From positions 1-44,297 of the forward strand of contig JBEQBT010000004.1 of NCBI GenBank assembly GCA_041639705.1: a DNA stretch of 44,297 bases, in the 5' to 3' direction. Source of the DNA: JARDZI01 sp041639705. Lineage in GTDB: Bacteria; Bacillota; Clostridia; Clostridiales; Caloramatoraceae. The notes beneath the pieces are model-generated. The model ran no database searches. It was not told where the DNA came from and was given only the letters and a program-made list of their open reading frames with translations. Position 1 is the stretch's first letter, and each line of letters starts with the position of its first letter. This document shows positions 25,893 through 34,091 of this stretch, one piece after another. The position numbers were made by a program, and so were the translations under genes.

Positions 25893-27785
25893 ATGAATCT
25901 TTTAACTGCAGAAAACATTTTAAAAAGCTATAGTGAAAAAATATTACTTAATAATATAAGTATTGGAATAAATGAAGGAGACAAGATAGGGGTAATAGGC
26001 ATTAATGGAACAGGCAAAACGACCATGCTGAAGATTATTGCAGGTTTAGAACAGCCAGATGGGGGTAAAATAACTAAAGGTAATTCAGTTACAATTGAGT
26101 ATTTACCTCAGCATCCGGATTTTGATATGGATATTACAGTTTTACAGCAAGTATTTAAGGGAGATTCAGCGGTTATGAAATTGATTAGGGAATATGAAGA
26201 GACAATAAACAACCCTAATACACCAAATGATAGAATTATTAAGCTTAACTATAATATGGATGCAGCAAATGCGTGGGGTATTGAGAGTGAAGCAAAGTCC
26301 ATTCTTACAAAGCTAGGAATTAATGATTTTAATGCAATGATTGGAACCTTGTCTGGTGGACAAAAAAAGAGAATAGCTCTAGCTGGTGCTCTTATTAATC
26401 CATCAGATCTACTTATACTTGATGAACCTACAAATCATCTTGATGATGAAACAATTGACTGGCTTGAACAGTATCTCAATAGAAGAAAGGGAGCTCTTTT
26501 AATGATAACCCATGATAGGTATTTCCTGGACAGGGTAGTAAACGAAATATATGAGCTTGATAGGGGAAATATATATACATACAAAGGAAATTATAGTGAG
26601 TTTCTGGAGAAAAAAATAGAGAGAGAAGATCTGGAAGCATCCATTGAGAAAAAGAGACAGAGCCTTTTTAGAAAAGAGCTTTCGTGGATTAAAAGAGGTG
26701 CAAAGGCTAGATCTACAAAGCAAAAGGCTAGGATTGAAAGGTTTGAAAAATTAGAACAGGGTGCAGCTGATAAAGATGATGATAAACTGGAAATAACATC
26801 AGGAAGCAGCCGCCTTGGTAAAAAGGTTGTTGAACTTGAGCATATAAGCAAAGCATTTGATGACAAAGCTTTAATCAAGGATTTTAGCTATATTGTTGAG
26901 AGAGATGATAGAATTGGTATTGTAGGACCAAATGGAATAGGAAAATCTACTTTACTAAATATAATAGATGGAAGACTTAAAGCGGATAATGGAGTTATAG
27001 AGATTGGAGAGACTGTAAAGATAGGTGTATACGCCCAGGAAACCTACCATATGGATGATAATCTTAGAGTCATTGAATATATTAAAAAAGGATCAGAATA
27101 TTTAATGACCTCTGATGGATATAAAATAAGTGCATCCCAGATGTTAGAGCGTTTTTTATTCGCACCAGGTATTCAATGGACACCTATTGCTAAACTTTCA
27201 GGTGGAGAAAAGCGTAGATTATACCTTTTAAGAGTGCTTATGGAAGCACCAAATGTTCTTCTTCTTGATGAACCAACAAATGACCTGGATATAGAGACCT
27301 TAACAATCCTTGAGGATTATATAGATAGCTTTCAAGGAGCAGTTATTGCTGTTTCACATGATAGATATTTTCTAGATAGAATTGCAGAAAAGATATTTTA
27401 TTTTGAAGGGAATGGAAATATAACAAAGTATACTGGCAATTATACTGACTTTAAAGAAAATAGAGTGGATAATGATTCTATTGATAAGACTCCCGAAAAG
27501 GTTAAAACACCCGTAGACAGAAGTGAGGATGAAAAGAAAAAAGACAGACCTCTTAAATTTACATTTAAGGAGCAGAAGGAATATAGTGAAATAGATAATG
27601 TTATTAGTGAGCTTGAATTAAAAATAACAAAACTTGAAGAAGATATTAATGAAGCAGCTGCGGATTACTCAATATTACAGAGTGTGTTAGCTGAAAAGGA
27701 AGCTTTGGAAAAGCAGTTAGAGGAAAAAATGGATAGATGGGTTTATCTTAATGAACTGGCTGATAAAATTGAAAAAGAGAAATGA
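25893..27785 (+). CDS. ABC-F ATPase, Uup type with C-terminal coiled coil
   Basis: A 630-residue soluble tandem ABC protein. Cassette 1: GINGTGKTTM, LSGGQKKRIAL, LLILDEPTNHLD. Cassette 2: GPNGIGKSTLL, LSGGEKRRLYL, VLLLDEPTNDLD. Both ATP sites look intact, unlike the other ABC-F in this window. The interdomain linker (about 230-300) is rich in Lys and Arg, and a charged C-terminal region (about 545-630, including a heptad-like IDNVISELELKITKLEEDIN) matches the Uup DNA/RNA-binding coiled coil. A loose hairpin ATATGT/ACATAT (25807-25824) lies in the leader. Likely role at the ribosome; no resistance function can be read from the sequence. Confidence 0.92.
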   Translation: MNLLTAENILKSYSEKILLNNISIGINEGDKIGVIGINGTGKTTMLKIIAGLEQPDGGKITKGNSVTIEYLPQHPDFDMDITVLQQVFKGDSAVMKLIREYEETINNPNTPNDRIIKLNYNMDAANAWGIESEAKSILTKLGINDFNAMIGTLSGGQKKRIALAGALINPSDLLILDEPTNHLDDETIDWLEQYLNRRKGALLMITHDRYFLDRVVNEIYELDRGNIYTYKGNYSEFLEKKIEREDLEASIEKKRQSLFRKELSWIKRGAKARSTKQKARIERFEKLEQGAADKDDDKLEITSGSSRLGKKVVELEHISKAFDDKALIKDFSYIVERDDRIGIVGPNGIGKSTLLNIIDGRLKADNGVIEIGETVKIGVYAQETYHMDDNLRVIEYIKKGSEYLMTSDGYKISASQMLERFLFAPGIQWTPIAKLSGGEKRRLYLLRVLMEAPNVLLLDEPTNDLDIETLTILEDYIDSFQGAVIAVSHDRYFLDRIAEKIFYFEGNGNITKYTGNYTDFKENRVDNDSIDKTPEKVKTPVDRSEDEKKKDRPLKFTFKEQKEYSEIDNVISELELKITKLEEDINEAAADYSILQSVLAEKEALEKQLEEKMDRWVYLNELADKIEKEK

Positions 27786-27795
27786 TTTAAGTTTT

Positions 27796-27820
27796 ATCCC
27801 CAGTAAAAATGGGGATTTTT
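27796..27820 (+). terminator. Rho-independent terminator after Uup-type gene
   Basis: ATCCCC (27796-27801) and GGGGAT (27811-27816) with a 9-base loop and a run of T. Confidence 0.75.
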
Positions 27821-27869
27821 GTTATACTAATTATAAAGGTATAAAAATTGATTTGGAGTTGAAGTATTT

Positions 27870-29315
27870 ATGGGAAAAATGACATTTAAGGATTTTGGAA
27901 TAAGTGAAGATATATTAAAGGCTTTAGAAAAGCTCGGGTATAAAAATCCTACAGAAGTGCAAGAAAAGGTAATTCCAGCTGCTATTGAGGGTAAAGACAT
28001 TATCGTAAAATCACAAACAGGAAGTGGGAAGACAGCTGCATTTGGAGTACCATTGTGTGCTAAAGTTGATATAGAGGAGAAAAATCCCCAAGCCATCGTG
28101 CTGGAACCTACAAGGGAATTAGCTGTGCAGGTCAAGGGGGAAATGGCAAGTATTGGAAGATTAAAAAGGATAAGATGCGCTGCAGTTTATGGGAAGCAAC
28201 CCATTGATATTCAAGAAAGGGAGCTAAAGCAAAGAGTACATATTGTTGTAGGTACTCCTGGAAGAACAATGGACCATATTGAACGAGGAAACCTATTTTT
28301 GGAGGATATAAAGTACCTTGTAATCGATGAAGCTGATAAAATGCTTAATATGGGCTTTATTGATCAAGTAGAAGCAATTATTAAAGTACTGCCAACTAAA
28401 AGGGTAACGATGCTCTTTTCAGCTACAATACCTGAGGAAATAGAAAGGCTTTGTCAGAAATATATTGTTAAAGCTGAAAAAATAGAAATTGCTCATGTTA
28501 AACCAACTGAGGAAAGAATAAAACAGGGATATTATGAGGTGGATGAAAATAAAAAATTTGACTTACTATGTAAAGTTATATATAGTTTGAACCCAGAGAG
28601 CTGTATTGTATTTTGTAATACCAAGGATGACGTAGATGTAGTGAGTGAAAAGATGAAATCAATAGGATTTTCCTCCAGAGGTCTCCATGGTGGTATGGAA
28701 CAGGAGGATAGACTTGAAACCATGGGTGAATTTAAAAAAGGTGAATTTGCATTTCTTACTGCAACAGATGTGGCAGCAAGAGGAATAGATATAGAAGATA
28801 TTAGCTTAGTTATAAATTATAGCGTTCCAGTAGAAAAGGAAAGCTATATACATAGAATAGGAAGAACAGGAAGGGCAGGAAAGGGAGGTACAGCAGTTAC
28901 CTTTGTAACCTCCCGTGAATGCAACAGGTTTAAAGAAATTCAAGAGTATATTGGATATGAGATATCAAACATGCAAATACCCTCGGAGGAAGAGGTAGAG
29001 CAGGGTAGAGAAAAATTTAAAGATAGATTAAGTATAAAAATTAAACCGAGGGTGGATAAGAAAATTAAATTAAATAGTGATATAACTAAAATACATATAA
29101 ATGCTGGGAAAAAGAAGAAGGTAAGACCAGGAGATATTGCAGGAACTATTTCAAGTATCCCAGGAGTTGATTCAGATGACATAGGAATAATAGATGTACA
29201 GGATGCCTATTCCTATGTTGATGTTCTCAATGGAAAGGGAAATCTTGTTTTAGAAGAACTTGAAAAACTAACTGTTAAAGGTAAAAAAGTGAAAGCGCAA
29301 AGGGCTATAAAATAG
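27870..29315 (+). CDS. dbpA: DbpA/YxiN-like DEAD-box RNA helicase
   Basis: A 481-residue DEAD-box helicase with a C-terminal RNA-binding domain. Core motifs are canonical: SQTGSGKT, EPTRELA, VGTPGR, VIDEADKML, SAT, ARGID, HRIGRTGR. Residues about 405-480 form the DbpA domain, a fold with HINAGKKKKVRPGDIAGTIS and IDVQDAYSYVDV, which in YxiN and DbpA binds hairpin 92 of 23S rRNA. Role: late assembly of the large ribosomal subunit. ATG 27870 follows TTGGAG. With two ABC-F genes and another helicase in 8 kb, the stretch is weighted toward ribosome function. Confidence 0.94.
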   Translation: MGKMTFKDFGISEDILKALEKLGYKNPTEVQEKVIPAAIEGKDIIVKSQTGSGKTAAFGVPLCAKVDIEEKNPQAIVLEPTRELAVQVKGEMASIGRLKRIRCAAVYGKQPIDIQERELKQRVHIVVGTPGRTMDHIERGNLFLEDIKYLVIDEADKMLNMGFIDQVEAIIKVLPTKRVTMLFSATIPEEIERLCQKYIVKAEKIEIAHVKPTEERIKQGYYEVDENKKFDLLCKVIYSLNPESCIVFCNTKDDVDVVSEKMKSIGFSSRGLHGGMEQEDRLETMGEFKKGEFAFLTATDVAARGIDIEDISLVINYSVPVEKESYIHRIGRTGRAGKGGTAVTFVTSRECNRFKEIQEYIGYEISNMQIPSEEEVEQGREKFKDRLSIKIKPRVDKKIKLNSDITKIHINAGKKKKVRPGDIAGTISSIPGVDSDDIGIIDVQDAYSYVDVLNGKGNLVLEELEKLTVKGKKVKAQRAIK

Positions 29316-29338
29316 TTAATAGTGCCAGGCACCTTTAG

Positions 29339-29473
29339 CCTAAAGATTGTTTAAACCAAGCAATAAACTCAGCAGAAAAGCCAGAAAATAAGGAAAAGAT
29401 TCAGAACACTCTTAATGCGGTAGATAGTGCACTGCAGACTGCAAATACAACTCTTTCAAATTACCAAGAATAA
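29339..29473 (+). pseudogene. Fragment of an unidentified helical protein
   Basis: An open frame without a start codon encodes about 44 residues, including NQAINSAEKPENKEKIQNTL and VDSALQTANTTLSNYQE before TAA at 29471. Composition is amphipathic, coiled-coil-like and protein-like. In frame, a stop (29336) precedes it. It directly follows GTGCCAGGCAC (29322-29332), a small palindrome. It is probably the 3' remnant of a gene whose 5' part was lost. Confidence 0.35.
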
Positions 29474-29483
29474 GTATATAAAC

Positions 29484-29520
29484 AAAAAGAGGCTATTCGA
29501 TAACTCAAATAGCCTTTTTG
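29484..29520. terminator. Terminator between dbpA region and mscL
   Basis: AGGCTATT (29490-29497) and AATAGCCT (29508-29515) with a 10-base loop, A-run upstream and TTTTT downstream, so it works in either direction. Confidence 0.82.
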
Positions 29521-29555
29521 ATGTAGTTTAAAATAAATTATTCATCAAATAATTC

Positions 29556-29987
29556 CTATTTTTCTAATTCAGAAGTACAGTTTGGGCATCTGCTAGCTTC
29601 AATTGGAATTTCAGTACAGCAGTAACTACATTTTTTAGTGGTAACTTTGACTTCCTCTTTCCTTTTGAATCTTTCTAATTGACGAATGACTATGAAAATA
29701 GAAAAGGCAATAATAAAGAAGTCAAGTACATTGTTTATAAACAGTCCATAATTAATTGTTGCAGCACCTGCTGCTTGAGCTTCTGCAAATGAAGCAAATT
29801 TTTGTCCGCTTATATTTATGTAGAGATTGGAAAAATCTACATTACCTACAATTCTACCAACTATAGGCATTAATATGTCTTTTACAAGAGAAGCAACTAT
29901 CTTCCCAAATGCAGCTCCTATTACTACTCCAATTGCCAAGTCCAAAACATTACCCTTCATTGCAAATTTCTTAAAATCATTCCACAT
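29556..29987 (-). CDS. mscL: Large-conductance mechanosensitive channel with zinc-ribbon tail
   Basis: A 143-residue channel that opens under membrane tension to protect against osmotic downshock. MWNDFKKFAMKGNVLDLAIG starts the conserved N-terminal amphipathic helix and TM1 (GVVIGAAFGKIVASLVKDIL), and TM2 is near LFINNVLDFFIIAFSIFIVI. The C-terminus carries CSYC and CPNC pairs, a zinc-ribbon-like module seen in a number of Gram-positive MscL proteins. A longer frame begins at 30020, but AGAGGTG lies just upstream of the ATG at 29987, so the shorter start is chosen. Monocistronic and convergent with the dbpA region. Confidence 0.93.
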   Translation of the reverse strand: MWNDFKKFAMKGNVLDLAIGVVIGAAFGKIVASLVKDILMPIVGRIVGNVDFSNLYINISGQKFASFAEAQAAGAATINYGLFINNVLDFFIIAFSIFIVIRQLERFKRKEEVKVTTKKCSYCCTEIPIEASRCPNCTSELEK

Positions 29988-30141
29988 ATATATCACCTCT
30001 TTTGTATTTTTAAAATTCAATATCGATCAAGTTTATTATACAAAATAAATGGGATTGAATACAAGGTCATTTGTTAATTAATTTCCGATGATAAATTCCT
30101 TAAGTGTGGTATAATATTTTCGTAAAAGGTGAGGTGATATA

Positions 30142-31011
30142 ATGAGTAATATTGCAGGTACTGGGTGCGATATACTTGTACCCTTTAATGAAAGAAAACC
30201 CCTTAAGGAAATCGAGAAAAGTATTATCACAACCTATAGAAAACAAATATGGACTAAGTTTATCAAGGCAATATGTGATTATAAGTTATTGGAGGAAGGA
30301 GATAGGATAGCGGTTGCCATATCTGGAGGTAAGGATAGTTTAATAATGGCAAAAATGTTTCAACTTCTTCAAAGGCACAGCAAGTTTAAGTTCGACCTTG
30401 AGTTTATTGTAATGGATCCTGGATATCATGAAAGCATTAAGGCACTGCTAATAGATAACTGTAGTTACTTAGATATTCCAATTCAAATTTTTGAATCAGG
30501 GATATTTGAGGTAGCAGAAAAGGTTGCAAAGGATTATCCCTGCTACATGTGTGCAAAAATGAGAAGAGGTGCATTGTATGGAAAGGCTCAGAAGCTTGGC
30601 TGTAATAAGCTTGCCCTTGGGCATCATTTCAATGATGTTATTGAGACCACCATGCTGAATGTTTTATATTCAGGCAACTTTAAGACAATGCTTCCAAAGC
30701 TTAAGTCGGAAAATCATGAGGGATTGGAATTAATTAGACCTCTATATTTAATAGAAGAAAGGTATATTGAAAGATTTACACAGAGCAGCGGCATATGGCC
30801 ACTAAACTGTGCATGTATGATCGCAGCAAAAAGAATAGGGAACAAACGTTATGAGATAAAGGCAATGATTGAAGAACTTAAGAAGAACTTCCCAGATGTG
30901 GATAAATCAATATTTAAAGCAGCACAGAATGTAAATATGGACGCCATATTAGGATGGCAGAAGGATGGAAAGAGTTATTCATACCTGGATTTTTATGATG
31001 AGGAAGAATAA
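30142..31011 (+). CDS. TtcA-like PP-loop ATPase, tRNA thiolation family
   Basis: A 289-residue ATP-pyrophosphatase. The PP-loop SGGKDS is at 61-66, a Fe-S-type pair CYMC (C134, C137) follows, and a third cysteine lies in LNCACM, the arrangement of TtcA-type enzymes that thiolate tRNA with an Fe-S cluster. ALGHHFNDVIETTMLN is also characteristic. TtcA of E. coli makes 2-thiocytidine 32; members in Clostridia have not all been tested, so the target base is inferred. ATG 30142 follows GAGGTG. Confidence 0.85.
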   Translation: MSNIAGTGCDILVPFNERKPLKEIEKSIITTYRKQIWTKFIKAICDYKLLEEGDRIAVAISGGKDSLIMAKMFQLLQRHSKFKFDLEFIVMDPGYHESIKALLIDNCSYLDIPIQIFESGIFEVAEKVAKDYPCYMCAKMRRGALYGKAQKLGCNKLALGHHFNDVIETTMLNVLYSGNFKTMLPKLKSENHEGLELIRPLYLIEERYIERFTQSSGIWPLNCACMIAAKRIGNKRYEIKAMIEELKKNFPDVDKSIFKAAQNVNMDAILGWQKDGKSYSYLDFYDEEE

Positions 31012-31091
31012 ACTTAAGAACCCCCATGAAATTAAAACAACGTTATTACACATACTAACTCTAGGACATAACAACAAAGGGGTTGAGAAAT

Positions 31092-32027
31092 GTGAAGAGA
31101 GTTATCGTATGGGTAATAATAATAGCTTTTGTATATGGTAGTTATGGAAATCAGCAAGTTGTTGCAAGTTCAGTATATAGGCAAAAAGTGAGTTTGGAAT
31201 ATGAAAATAATATGAAAAGAGATCTTTTGTGCCTTATGATGGCATATCCTGAATATGTAATTTCAGCTGAAAAGGATACAAGTGGTAGAGTATATGCAGT
31301 TATGAAATCTGGTAAAAAACTATTATATGATGATAAACGAGTGAAAAGCTATGATGAAAAGTTAAACAATCCTGATATTCAGGACATGATGGAACAGATA
31401 TACCCTTTAAATGATATAGATGACCTATTAGAGGCCAATTATGATCCGGGACGGATAAGAACATATCCACTTCTCAGGTCTGTGTATGGAGGCTCTAGGT
31501 CCCAGGTACAATTAGATTTGATAAATGTTAAAATGGGATACACCAGTTGTCAATTCAACAAAAGCAATAAAGCAGCAGAAGCTTTGAAAAGTGTAATGAG
31601 TGAGCTTATTCCATTGGCCAATAGAAGGAAGGACATATATTCCTGTGTTTTCCCCCAAAGTGGTACCTTTAATTATCGTATTATTTCTGGTACTGACAGA
31701 CTAAGTCCTCATTCCTTTGGAATTGCAATTGATCTAGCCAGTAACAAATGGGATTATTGGAAATGGACAACAAGAGCAAATGGTGAAAAGCGATTGGACT
31801 CATACCCAAGGGAAATTGTAAAAGCATTTGAAAAAAACAATTTTATATGGGGAGGAAAGTGGGGACACTTTGACATACTTCACTTTGAATATAGACCTGA
31901 GATAATAATGAAATCCAGATATTTTGCAAATCGACATAATTCGTTTGGATTGTGGTATTCTGGAGCTCCTGTGGAGGATGAAAAAGTTATAGAATATATA
32001 GATATTATTGAAAAAGTTTTAAGGTAA
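31092..32027 (+). CDS. M15-family peptidoglycan peptidase, exported
   Basis: A 311-residue exported peptidase of the M15 (D-Ala-D-Ala carboxypeptidase/endolysin-like) group. The N-terminus MKRVIVWVIIIAFVYGSYG is a signal peptide or anchor. Zinc ligands are recognisable: H207 and D214 in SPHSFGIAID and H264 in GHFDILHFEY; the remainder of about 130 N-terminal residues has no recognised domain. A TTG-started frame begins at 31083, but AAAGGGG ends at 31082, right against it; GTG 31092 has a nine-base spacing and is preferred. It probably trims cell-wall stem peptides during growth, sporulation or germination. Confidence 0.85.
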   Translation: MKRVIVWVIIIAFVYGSYGNQQVVASSVYRQKVSLEYENNMKRDLLCLMMAYPEYVISAEKDTSGRVYAVMKSGKKLLYDDKRVKSYDEKLNNPDIQDMMEQIYPLNDIDDLLEANYDPGRIRTYPLLRSVYGGSRSQVQLDLINVKMGYTSCQFNKSNKAAEALKSVMSELIPLANRRKDIYSCVFPQSGTFNYRIISGTDRLSPHSFGIAIDLASNKWDYWKWTTRANGEKRLDSYPREIVKAFEKNNFIWGGKWGHFDILHFEYRPEIIMKSRYFANRHNSFGLWYSGAPVEDEKVIEYIDIIEKVLR

Positions 32028-32103
32028 TAAGGGTTCTGCCAAACATAGCATATTCCTTTAAGCATTCTAGCCTGTAATTTTTATTCATACATTATTTCTT
32101 TAT

Positions 32104-32164
32104 TTCATAAATATGAATTGTGTAAATTATTTAGCAATAAATATTTGTTATATTTATTGCTAAA
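32104..32164. promoter_or_regulatory. Perfect AT-rich dyad upstream of AraC regulator
   Basis: TTTAGCAATAAATAT (32130-32144) and ATATTTATTGCTAAA (32150-32164) are perfect 15-base arms around TTGTT. A second dyad TTCATA-AA-TATGAA is at 32104-32117. No T-run follows, so an operator is more likely than a terminator. Confidence 0.6.
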
Positions 32165-32235
32165 AATGCTTGATAGATTGCAAAAGTTGCTTTAATATAA
32201 AGGTAAATATAGGTAAAATGTGCTTTGGAGGGTTT

Positions 32236-33114
32236 ATGTTAAACGGTAGTAATTCTTTAACAACAAAAAGAGGTTATCTAAAAGGTGATTTTTTATATTC
32301 TCATATAAAGGATCAAAAATATACAGACTATGAGTTACACTATCATGACTTTAATAAGATAATTATTTTTATATCAGGAAATGTAACATACCTTATAGAG
32401 GGAAAAGCTTATAAGTTAAAACCTTGGGATATTCTTTTTGTAAGTAGTAATGAAATTCATAAGCCTATTATAGACCCGAATATACCATATGAACGCATAG
32501 GAATATGGGTTAGTATGAGGTTTTTAGAAGAATACAGTACTGAAGATAGCAATTTATTTACTTCCTTTGAAATAACATGTAAGCAAAAATTTAATTTGTT
32601 AAGAATGAATTCTAGCATGTTAAAAAAATTGAAGAAAAAATTAACTGAAATAGAAGAATCATATAAAGGGAGCAGTTTTGGAAACCAAGAGCTAAAGAAT
32701 TCTCTTGCACTTGAGTTGATTATTTATTTAAATAGACTAGTTTTAGAAAATGAAAATGTTAAAAAACATAGGGAAATCCTTAATGATAAAAGCATAGATT
32801 CTATATTAAGCTATATAAACGAGAACTTAAATACAGACTTATCGATAGACAAGCTATCTACTAGGTTCTGTGTAAGTAAGTACTATTTAATGCATAAGTT
32901 CAAAATGAATACAGGCTATACAATTCATAATTATATAATTCAAAAGAGGCTAATAATTGCTAATTCACTGATTATGAAGGGGAGAACTTTAACAGAAGCG
33001 TGCTCTGAAAGTGGATTTGGTGATTACTCAAGCTTTGTAAGGGCATTTATAAATGCATATGGACTTTCACCTAGGAAATATTATAAGGCAATATTTAATA
33101 TAGAAAAAGTTTAG
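32236..33114 (+). CDS. AraC family transcriptional regulator
   Basis: A 292-residue regulator. Residues about 1-130 form a cupin-like sensor (ELHYHDFNKIIIFISGNVTY, LKPWDILFVSSNEIHKP), and the last 100 residues hold two helix-turn-helix motifs: SIDKLSTRFCVSKYYLMHKF and TLTEACSESGFGDYSSFVRAF, ending in GLSPRKYY. This is the sugar/metabolite-sensing AraC arrangement. The frame extends upstream to a TTG at 32170, but GGAGGG (32227-32232) supports the ATG at 32236, with a rather short spacing. The dyad upstream may be its autoregulatory site. No adjacent target operon on the same strand is evident. Confidence 0.9.
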   Translation: MLNGSNSLTTKRGYLKGDFLYSHIKDQKYTDYELHYHDFNKIIIFISGNVTYLIEGKAYKLKPWDILFVSSNEIHKPIIDPNIPYERIGIWVSMRFLEEYSTEDSNLFTSFEITCKQKFNLLRMNSSMLKKLKKKLTEIEESYKGSSFGNQELKNSLALELIIYLNRLVLENENVKKHREILNDKSIDSILSYINENLNTDLSIDKLSTRFCVSKYYLMHKFKMNTGYTIHNYIIQKRLIIANSLIMKGRTLTEACSESGFGDYSSFVRAFINAYGLSPRKYYKAIFNIEKV

Positions 33115-33200
33115 AATTAAAAACAAGAGGTGTCCCAAAATTACTTTTTTCTCATAAAAATTGTGCTTGTCATTGCTATGAAAGCCACTGCAGTGTCAAT

Positions 33201-33270
33201 GTCATCCTGAACGCAGTGAAGGATTTTTTCCAAAGTACGCAATAGAATCCTTCACTACGTTCAGAATGAC
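33201..33270. repeat. GTCATCCTGAAC-type palindromic repeat (copy 2)
   Basis: Arms 33201-33225 and 33246-33270 (GTCATCCTGAACGCAGTGAA against TTCACTACGTTCAGAATGAC) with two mismatches. It is nested inside outer arms TTGTGCTTGTCATT (from 33161) and AATGACAAGCACAA (33265-33278), so the complete foldback covers about 33160-33280. Confidence 0.8.
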
Positions 33271-33325
33271 AAGCACAAATTATGATTTTTTAGTTATATT
33301 TGAGATAGCCCTTGATATTTTTGGC

Positions 33326-33823
33326 CTAGTATATTCTTTCCATAACCATGAAGGTTGTGGCATATTTACACAATTCATTTACTTTATTATCTTCACAGCT
33401 TAAAACTCTCCATTCATTTCTATTGAATTCAGGGAAAAAAGTATCTCCATTAAATTCCTCATGAACTTTGGTTAAGTACATTTTTTTTGCAAATGGCAGT
33501 AGAAGTGAATAAACCTCCCCACCTCCAATGACAAAGTATTCCTCAGTTGATGCAATAAAGGGTTTTAAATCATTAAAAGAATGAACTATTACTACATTGT
33601 CACCATCTATCTTAAATTCTTCATTTCTTGTTAATATTATATGCTTTCTTCCTGGAAGAATCCTATTAATGGATTCGAATGTTTTTCTACCCATTATCAT
33701 TGTTTTGCTTCCAGATGAAGTAATGTGTTTAAATCTTTCCAAGTCTTCTGGCAAGCTCCAAAGAAGAGAGTTATCCTTACCAATTATATTATTTTCAGAC
33801 ACTGCAGCAACAATACTTAGCAT
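33326..33823 (-). CDS. folA: Dihydrofolate reductase
   Basis: A 165-residue NADPH-dependent enzyme that reduces dihydrofolate to tetrahydrofolate. MLSIVAAVSENNIIGKDNSLLW contains the N-terminal strand and the Met-20-type loop; the catalytic acidic residue lies in LPEDLERFKHIT; TMIMGRKTFESI is the NADPH-binding GR motif; YFVIGGGEVYSLLLP is the C-terminal GG(G) motif. Full family length. ATG 33823 follows GGGAGG. No thymidylate synthase gene is adjacent. Tetrahydrofolate is also used in anaerobic purine fermentation, but the link is not implied by position. Confidence 0.95.
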   Translation of the reverse strand: MLSIVAAVSENNIIGKDNSLLWSLPEDLERFKHITSSGSKTMIMGRKTFESINRILPGRKHIILTRNEEFKIDGDNVVIVHSFNDLKPFIASTEEYFVIGGGEVYSLLLPFAKKMYLTKVHEEFNGDTFFPEFNRNEWRVLSCEDNKVNELCKYATTFMVMERIY

Positions 33824-33967
33824 GTTGAATGCCTCCCTAAATGTAGTTTTATATTATTTCTATTTTATACTTAAATAATTAGATAATCAAATGCTAAGCA
33901 AAAGCTAAAAACCCATTTAAAGTAAGCATGAATTGTCATTGAAATGAAAGTAACCTCCAAAGTGTGT

Positions 33968-34036
33968 GTCATTCTGAACGAAGTGAAGAATCTTTCCACA
34001 ACATGCCTTAAAATCCTTCACTACGTTCAGGATGAC
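33968..34036. repeat. GTCATTCTGAAC-type palindromic repeat (copy 3)
   Basis: Arm GTCATTCTGAACGAAGTGAA (from 33968) is matched by TTCACTACGTTCAGGATGAC ending at 34036, with mismatches. It lies in the 268-base gap between folA and the aminotransferase gene; I see no gene there. Confidence 0.78.
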
Positions 34037-34091
34037 ATGGAACTATAATAGTTTAGCTTACAAGCAATGACAGCACTATTCTTTAACATCC

